A stretch of 64,000 nt of DNA from Faecalibacterium sp. UBA1762 (GTDB lineage Bacteria; Bacillota; Clostridia; Oscillospirales; Ruminococcaceae). The position numbers and the translations under genes were made by a program. Positions 59,801-64,000 of this stretch are shown here, one piece after another. The DNA is taken from positions 20,724 through 84,723 of the forward strand of contig DCHC01000016.1 of the NCBI GenBank assembly GCA_002314755.1. The letters are read 5' to 3'. The notes beneath the pieces were generated by a model. The model had not been told where the DNA came from, did not search any database, and was given only the letters and a program-made list of their open reading frames with translations. The first letter of the stretch is position 1; the number at the start of each line of letters is the position of its first letter.

Positions 59801-60367
59801 TTACCTCCGGACAAAAGCGATTGCCTGATTGACATCACCGCGGATGCCTATATCCCGGATGACTACATCCCCGGTACCACCGGCCGCATAGAAGCGTATA
59901 AGCGGATTGCTGCCATTGAAAACGAGGAGGACATGCAGGATGTCCTTGCAGAGCTTGCCGACCGTTACGGACCGGTGCCGGATTGTGTTAAGGGACTGGT
60001 GCAGATCAGCTTTATCCGGGTGGGTGCCGCTGTCCTGGGCATCCGGAAAATAAGCCAGCGGGACGATACCCTGCTATTGTACAGTGACAAGATGACCAGA
60101 CCGCTGCTGCACTGCCTGCTTGTTGCACTGCGCCAGAAAACTTCCGTCAACACTTCGGCAAGCCCCTATCTTGCGGTTCATTTTTCGCCGGAAGAAAAGA
60201 ACACCGATGTGTTAAGCCAGGTGCTGCGCTGCTGGGAGCAGGCTGCAGCGGATGCCTCAAGCCTGCCGCCGAAGCCGGAGGTGCCCCAAACGCCTGCCGC
60301 CCCGGTCACCAACGGGCTGATGAGCGGCCGCAGCAGCTCCACTGTCGGCAAATCCGCCAAAAAATAA
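56801..60367 (+). CDS. mfd: transcription-repair coupling factor Mfd
   Basis: 1188 residues. The UvrB-like N-terminus ends in QFSVRGGIVDIYAPD-type text; the RNA polymerase-interacting domain starts PGEFVIHQNHGVGRYEG near residue 485; the RecG-like motor has GDVGVGKTEVALRA near 640, DEEQRFGVKHKEKLK near 740 and a QIRGRVGRSGRKAYAYF motif; the TRCF end domain follows. It moves stalled RNA polymerase and brings in UvrA. AAAGGAG lies before the ATG. The final 45 residues are proline- and serine-rich and likely disordered. Confidence 0.97.
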   Translation: MLTHCIKATQEYHKLLTAIQNGQCPTALFGLPPTGRAQMISCLAEDLARPFVLVCPGEAEATRAAQDLTAFGLSAGIWPARDLVLRNIEGHNHEYEYRRLQVLGDIVGGRIRILCAGAEGLLQYTMPRFDFVRNTMTLHPGDTVPPKDLIHKLHDAGYYRREQVDGPGQFSVRGGIVDIYAPDMAQPARLEYWGDEIDNIHSFDLMSQRRDKELEKIHLSPAREVLFGGAEQTLQYITNAIQHRTGAIKNRLEKAAEDELSQLRTGLMPSSLDKFYALRYPKPATVLDYFTDPVLMIDEPGAVKETLEVASWRQGEEIKGLLEEGVLCPVLAKFSGEYSDLVAAAQNGTAVLQDNFTRSLNDYSLKTLISANAHALPVWSGTAESLIEDIAPLMKQGYFCCVLAGTERSSNALARDLAAAGLAALATGKDVLPRASFCAVLPGYVLGGVEYPFAKFALFTGRAAGLQSTKPVSRKRTNSVSSLEDLKPGEFVIHQNHGVGRYEGIKRLEIQGVFKDYLKVVYDKGDSLYVPVTQLDLLGKYDTDAEPGSVKLAKLGGSEWQRAKNKARTATEEIAGELVELYAKRQKSAGVAFDPDTEWQRDFEARFEYDETDDQLLAISEIKRDMEKARPMDRLLCGDVGVGKTEVALRAVFKCVMSGKQAAILAPTTLLAWQHYQTLLHRMDGFPIHVGLLNRFRSPAQQRQTVADMANGVCEVVVGTHRLLQKDIRFRDLGLLVIDEEQRFGVKHKEKLKQSFVGVDTLTLSATPIPRTLNMAMNGIRDLSSIQQPPVERQPIETYVLEHDDSIVMQALRKELARGGQAYYLHNRVETISTCANRIANALPNARVGIAHGQMDETELSKIWQQLLDNEIDILVCTTLIETGVDVRNCNTLIVEDADRLGLSQLYQIRGRVGRSGRKAYAYFTFRRDKVLTEVSQKRLSAIREFTSFGSGLRIAMRDMQIRGVGNLLGASQHGHIQAVGYDLYMKMLNQALAKAKGEALPPDKSDCLIDITADAYIPDDYIPGTTGRIEAYKRIAAIENEEDMQDVLAELADRYGPVPDCVKGLVQISFIRVGAAVLGIRKISQRDDTLLLYSDKMTRPLLHCLLVALRQKTSVNTSASPYLAVHFSPEEKNTDVLSQVLRCWEQAAADASSLPPKPEVPQTPAAPVTNGLMSGRSSSTVGKSAKK

Positions 60368-60396
60368 CGGTCAAGCCCATTGCCAAACCAAAGGAA

Positions 60397-60440
60397 AAAC
60401 CGGACAGTCTCTGTTTTCGACGCAGAGAACTGTCCGGTTT
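60397..60440. terminator. terminator between mfd and the aldo/keto reductase gene
   Basis: AAACCGGACAG-T-CTCTG and CAGAG-AA-CTGTCCGGTTT pair over 16 bp with an internal bulge, with A- and T-rich flanks for both directions. Confidence 0.88.
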
Positions 60441-60447
60441 ATTTGCA

Positions 60448-61419
60448 TTATTCCGGAATAAAAATCCCTTTGATCTCCTGCATAAGCTGCGACGGTAAAG
60501 ACAGGGCCTCCACCGTCTGCTGCATATGCGTGTCGCTGCCCGGGCTGACAATAGGATAGATATTTTGCGGCTGTGCCAGCAACCAGGCAAGACATACTGT
60601 AGATACCGCCAGACCTTCCCGATCTGCCAGCTGCTTCGCCTGCTTCAGTCTGCGCCGGTTTTCCGGACAATCGTACTCCGCAATGGGCGCCCAGGAAATG
60701 CACCGATCTATGGGCAGGGTTCCATCCGGGTCAAACTTGCCGGAAAGATATCCTCTGCCCAGGGCGGAATAGGCAAATACTGGCAGTTGGGTCGCCGTAT
60801 AGGCCGCCCGCTCCGCTGCCTGTCCCGCGCCGGAGATGGTGATGCTGCGCCCCCAGGGGTCATGTACCATCTCCGCCAGACTGTACGCCGGACTGGATAC
60901 CCGGATTGTCTCTAATCCGTGGCTTTGGGCATAGGCGTTCGCTTTTTCAATCCGCGCCATACTCCAGTTGGATACCCCGAAATGCCGCAGCTTACCCTCG
61001 GCTTTCAGGGCATTCAGCTCCTCAATAATCGGCTCCACCGGCATAGAGGGGTCATCCCTATGCAACACATACAAATCCGTGTAGTCGGTCTGCAGCTTTT
61101 GCAGGGATACGGTGATCTGTTGTCGGATGCACCCGGCAGTCAGCTCATCTGTACTGCCACCCTGTCCCGGATTGCAGCCCTTATCCACCAGGGTGAGCTC
61201 TTCCCGCCGGTTTCCCTTTGCAAGCCATTTGCCGAAATTTTCTTCGGCATTGCCATAGCTGCGCGCCGTATCAAATACCGTAAACCCCGCCTGCAGCGCA
61301 GCGTCCAAGCAGTCCGCGGCCTCGGCGGCGTCATCACTTAAGATATGACCGTTGGCGGTACCGTAAACCAGCCTGGATAACGGCTTTTCAGACAGCTTTT
61401 CATCCGTTATGTATTGCAC
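60448..61419 (-). CDS. aldo/keto reductase
   Basis: 323 residues, an (alpha/beta)8 NADPH reductase. The tetrad is in FDTARSYG (Asp, Tyr), LVDKGC (Lys) and YVLHRDDP (His). Near the end SPGSDTHMQQTVEAL holds the cofactor phosphate-binding region. The start is GTG at 61419 with GGGAGG seven bases upstream. It lies 18 nt after the MgtC/SapB gene and is probably co-transcribed. Substrate unknown (aldehyde, ketose or xenobiotic). Confidence 0.9.
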   Translation of the reverse strand: MQYITDEKLSEKPLSRLVYGTANGHILSDDAAEAADCLDAALQAGFTVFDTARSYGNAEENFGKWLAKGNRREELTLVDKGCNPGQGGSTDELTAGCIRQQITVSLQKLQTDYTDLYVLHRDDPSMPVEPIIEELNALKAEGKLRHFGVSNWSMARIEKANAYAQSHGLETIRVSSPAYSLAEMVHDPWGRSITISGAGQAAERAAYTATQLPVFAYSALGRGYLSGKFDPDGTLPIDRCISWAPIAEYDCPENRRRLKQAKQLADREGLAVSTVCLAWLLAQPQNIYPIVSPGSDTHMQQTVEALSLPSQLMQEIKGIFIPE

Positions 61420-61437
61420 GGTAAAACCTCCCTTTCC

Positions 61438-62091
61438 CTACTGGCACTCCTCAACGGCTATCACCACATGGGGTATCTCTGTCAAGCTACTCACTTCCAG
61501 CTCAATATGCCGGTCAAAAACAAGGTTTATCCCCAGGTTACCCTGCGTGCTGCTGCGCGGAGCAAAGATCTGATAACTGAACGGATGACTGATTTTTCCG
61601 CGCAGGGCGTTCAGCACGTCATTGACCGCCCGCAGATCGTCCAGCTCCAGATAGATGACCTCGGTGGTTTTCCACTTGCGTTCAAATCGGGCAAAAAAGA
61701 TGATGGTAATTAAAAACAGACCGCTGACCGCAAGCGCACCGGTATAAAAGCCGTAACCCAGGGCGATACCAATGGTTGCCGTTGTCCACACGCCCGCCGC
61801 AGTGGTCAAGCCGGTGATCATATTGTTATTTTTCAGGATGATCATTCCGGCGCCCAAAAAGCCTATACCGCTGATTACCTGTGCCGGCAGGCGCATAACA
61901 TCCCCACTTAAACCGGCAAACCGAGTGATATACACACTGGTCAGCGAGGTCATGCAGGCGCCCAGGCACACTAATATATGGGTACGCATACCTGCTGCGC
62001 GTCCGTGACGGGCGCGCTCACTTCCGATCAGGCTGCCGACCAGCACAGCAACCACCAACCTCAAAATACTTTGCCAGACAAAATTGCTCAT
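61438..62091 (-). CDS. MgtC/SapB-family membrane protein
   Basis: 217 residues. Four to five membrane helices contain the signature GSLIGSERARHGRAAGMRTHILVCLGA in part, then VISGIGFLGAGMIILKN and GVWTTATIGIALGYGFYTGAL; a C-terminal ACT-like cytoplasmic domain follows. The ATG at 62091 is favoured, since the frame to 62211 adds a region crossing the promoter. Family members affect magnesium and membrane-potential physiology; the exact role is unclear. Confidence 0.9.
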   Translation of the reverse strand: MSNFVWQSILRLVVAVLVGSLIGSERARHGRAAGMRTHILVCLGACMTSLTSVYITRFAGLSGDVMRLPAQVISGIGFLGAGMIILKNNNMITGLTTAAGVWTTATIGIALGYGFYTGALAVSGLFLITIIFFARFERKWKTTEVIYLELDDLRAVNDVLNALRGKISHPFSYQIFAPRSSTQGNLGINLVFDRHIELEVSSLTEIPHVVIAVEECQ

Positions 62092-62182
62092 TTTCAATGG
62101 AATCCTTTCTGTTATCGGCATAGGGCTGTAGCTGTCCCTACCTTTTTCTATGCACTGCTGTCTAACCATATGTTTATGCCTT

Positions 62183-62211
62183 AGTGTACCATTCTTTGTG
62201 AAATGTTGCAA
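62183..62211 (-). promoter_or_regulatory. promoter of the MgtC/SapB-AKR operon
   Basis: TTGCAA - 17 nt - TACACT on the minus strand, with about 85 nt of leader. Confidence 0.6.
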
Positions 62212-62232
62212 GCAATTTTATCTTTTATGTCA

Positions 62233-62268
62233 CGCAAAACCTCCTGTCCGCGTCAAACGGGCAGGAGG
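62233..62268 (-). terminator. terminator of the condensation-domain gene
   Basis: CCTCCTGCCCG and CGGACAGGAGG (one wobble) with a 7-nt loop are followed by TTTTGCG on the minus strand. Confidence 0.85.
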
Positions 62269-62304
62269 TCCTTTTCGGCATTTTTGTTTGAATAAGCTTG
62301 TCCC

Positions 62305-63708
62305 TTACTCCACAGTCTGCAGCAGCTGGCCAAGGGTGATTTCCGGGTTAGCCATCCCCTGCCGGATAACATTTACAGTTCCCTCATGGAAAGCCTGCAA
62401 CTCCTTTTGGGTTGCTGCGTGGGAACGGTACTCATAATAGCAGTCCATCCCGTTATCCACCAGGCTGGGAATCATTAAGGTGTACAGTACAAAGCAGAAT
62501 CGTCCAGAGCTTACGCCGCCCAGCTCCACCTTCCAGCCCTCCGGCGCGGTAAATGCGCCGTGAGGCAAAACAGAAAACAGCATAGATGCGGTATTGGCCC
62601 CCGGCATTTTTCGCTGCTCTACCTCTTCCATCACCTTGAACATCTCGCCGGAGGGCATATCCGCATGGCGCATGACCTCCCGGCTGGTATCCGTTGTACG
62701 GCGTAGTGCCTCAGCAAAGGTCACATTCTCCTCCAATACCATGCGCAGCGGCACCGAATCCATCATGCAGCCGCCGCAGCGCTTTTCTGCCAGGGTAGCG
62801 CGCCGGTTCAGCAGGCTTAACACATATACGTCCCGGGTGTTCTCATTGTAACGGGATAGCCAGGTGCGCATGCCCATATAAACCAGGCTTTGCATGGTCG
62901 TTTTCTGCTCCATACAAAAGTCCAACATCCTGGCGGTTTCCTCGCCGGAGATATGACATTTCAGTGTCTCCGATTTATCATGCAGCAGATCCAGCGAATT
63001 GACACAGGAGAAATTGGGGTCTTTTTTCTTTTTGCGCATGGCGTTCAGCTGACGCATACTGTCGATACCCGCGTAAAAGCTGGTACCGGCTTTGGAAAAA
63101 TAGTCCAGGTAAAACCTACGGTGCTGCGCCTGCTTTTCCTGATCTGCCGCGCGGGCATACTCCTTTTGGATAACATCCTCAAACCTCGATAGCGGCCGGG
63201 GCAGCTCCGTCCCCTTTTCCAGCGCGTCATAAACCTCTAACAGATCCTTAAAAAAGGCAAACACCGCAAACAAATCCATGCTGGCGTGGTTGATGTTCAG
63301 GTAAATACCGCTGCGCCCGTCCGGTGTACGAAATAGCTTCATGCGCCAGGATTCCCCGTTTTGATACCTGACCGGGGTCGCCGCATCCTTCTTCAGCCAT
63401 GCCATCAGACTGTCCTGCGTTGCCCCTGTAAAATCCAGAAAAGGTACCTCTGGCAAAGCATACTCCGGCAAAAAATATTGAAGAATCTGTTTCTTTTCCT
63501 TGCAGTAAAAGATACGCAGGCTGTCGTTGCGGGCAATTTCCTCAGCTATTGCCCGCCGCATCAGATCAAAATCTATTGCTTTTTCCGCAATCAGATATAC
63601 CGGCACCTGTACCACATTTTTGTGCAGGCAAAATTCCTGCATCACGACAGCGGCCAACTGCGAATTTGTCAGCGGATACATCTTTACCCCGTTCGGTCTT
63701 TTGCTCAT
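62305..63708 (-). CDS. stand-alone condensation-domain / acyltransferase-like protein
   Basis: 467 residues with the two-lobed CoA-acyltransferase fold of NRPS condensation domains, PapA-like and WS/DGAT proteins: PLTNSQLAAVVMQEF at the start, IARNDSLRIFY near residue 60, and NINHASMDLFAVFAFFKDLL near residue 137. The last is where HHxxxDG should be; here it is N-H-A-S-M-D-L, so the second His and the Asp remain but the first His and the Gly are changed. No carrier or adenylation domain is attached. The ATG at 63708 has GGGGGA upstream. It may form an ester or amide from CoA- or carrier-bound acids, or be regulatory. Confidence 0.78.
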   Translation of the reverse strand: MSKRPNGVKMYPLTNSQLAAVVMQEFCLHKNVVQVPVYLIAEKAIDFDLMRRAIAEEIARNDSLRIFYCKEKKQILQYFLPEYALPEVPFLDFTGATQDSLMAWLKKDAATPVRYQNGESWRMKLFRTPDGRSGIYLNINHASMDLFAVFAFFKDLLEVYDALEKGTELPRPLSRFEDVIQKEYARAADQEKQAQHRRFYLDYFSKAGTSFYAGIDSMRQLNAMRKKKKDPNFSCVNSLDLLHDKSETLKCHISGEETARMLDFCMEQKTTMQSLVYMGMRTWLSRYNENTRDVYVLSLLNRRATLAEKRCGGCMMDSVPLRMVLEENVTFAEALRRTTDTSREVMRHADMPSGEMFKVMEEVEQRKMPGANTASMLFSVLPHGAFTAPEGWKVELGGVSSGRFCFVLYTLMIPSLVDNGMDCYYEYRSHAATQKELQAFHEGTVNVIRQGMANPEITLGQLLQTVE

Positions 63709-63814
63709 GCACTGTTCCCCCTTTTTCAGTCCGAAACCTTTTTACAATAAAAGATTTGTTTACTGTACCTGTTTTCTCCAAAGTGTTTTGCTTTATTAAC
63801 CTTTTATGTTTTTT

Positions 63815-63842
63815 ATTATATTGAAATATTCTTTCAATTCAA
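63815..63842 (-). promoter_or_regulatory. promoter of the condensation-domain gene
   Basis: TTGAAT - 16 nt - TATAAT on the minus strand. The spacer is almost wholly an inverted repeat TTGAAA-TATTC-TTTCAA (63821-63837). About 100 nt of leader separates it from the ATG. Confidence 0.65.
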
Positions 63843-63847
63843 TCACT

Positions 63848-63904
63848 TCACTTCAATTTCACATCTCTTCACTTTGTTTTCACATTACATCACAGCTCTT
63901 TCAC
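63848..63904. repeat. six helically phased TCAC elements
   Basis: TCAC begins at 63848, 63859, 63869, 63880, 63890 and 63901: steps of 11, 10, 11, 10 and 11 bp, one per DNA turn. Five of six are TTCAC. On the minus strand it is an array of GTGA(A) immediately upstream of the -35 box. An extra TCAC lies at 63843 out of phase. From 63905 to the end no gene is visible. Confidence 0.75.
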
Positions 63905-64000
63905 ATTTATAGATTGTCCTCTGCCTCCGGGTTTTCTTATAAGCCCAAACGGGATATTATTTGACATCCTCATCAAAATGTAGATTTGTCAATGATGTGA

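Noticed and set aside
63848..63904. CRISPR array
   Set aside because: The repeat unit is only four to five bases and the step is 10-11 bp; there are no spacers and no cas genes.

Overview
The window looks like a chromosomal segment of a Gram-positive, moderately GC-rich Clostridia member, most likely a gut Oscillospirales/Ruminococcaceae-type bacterium. This rests on the gene order zapA - U32 peptidase - DUF4321 - maf - mreB - mreC - mreD - PBP2 - minD - mgsA, on pth-mfd, on strong AAGGAGG-type ribosome binding sites, and on many sugar-active enzymes. No rRNA, CRISPR array, integrase, transposase or phage structural gene was seen.

Layout. (1) 1-13.7 kb: a dense carbohydrate-utilisation zone. 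It holds the 3' part of a glycoside-hydrolase-like gene; a minus-strand set of Gfo/Idh/MocA oxidoreductase, beta-propeller hydrolase and MBL-fold hydrolase; a plus-strand set of TIM-barrel protein, half-size EamA transporter and cytidine deaminase; then a minus-strand run of TIM-barrel protein, MFS transporter, two tandem paralogous serine hydrolases and a GH28-like beta-helix protein. (2) 13.8-23.7 kb: a housekeeping cell-shape and division block read on the minus strand. (3) 24.0-28.4 kb: glycogen phosphorylase and a GH13 amylase/neopullulanase, read divergently from zapA. (4) 28.5-36.3 kb: an L-fucose locus, with a divergent AraC-type regulator, then fucI, fucU, a frameshifted URO-D-like gene and a 1039-residue putative glycosidase. 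(5) 36.4-47.06 kb: an AT-richer accessory island, all minus strand, with an OmpR-type two-component system and ABC transporter of the peptide-detoxification kind, a GNAT acetyltransferase, an ICMT-like methyltransferase, a decayed XRE/erythromycin-esterase-like chimera, a SMI1/KNR4 protein, small proteins, and a TetR-controlled alpha/beta hydrolase. It abuts tRNA-Arg(ACG), whose 3' end is partly duplicated beside it, suggesting decayed integration into the tRNA gene. (6) 47.2-64 kb: sbcCD, a second copy of the MFS transporter, a GNAT, a DapA/NanA-family lyase with a sialidase-like propeller, tRNA-Leu(TAA), pth, mfd, an aldo/keto reductase with an MgtC/SapB protein, and a stand-alone condensation-domain protein.

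How the parts fit. The sugar genes form several small cassettes, each with glycosidases, an oxidoreductase, isomerase or lyase, and sometimes a transporter. That suggests uptake and internal breakdown of short host or plant glycans. Fucose is the only sugar assigned with confidence. Many hydrolases match no family I can name and are the best candidates for undescribed enzymology. The most unusual regulatory signal is an array of six TCAC elements spaced 11-10-11-10-11 bp directly upstream of the promoter of the condensation-domain gene at the right edge. A second is a divergent araC/fucI promoter pair that shares one self-complementary -35 hexamer. Coordinates, motifs and repeats were read by eye; family names are from recognition of motifs, not from searches.
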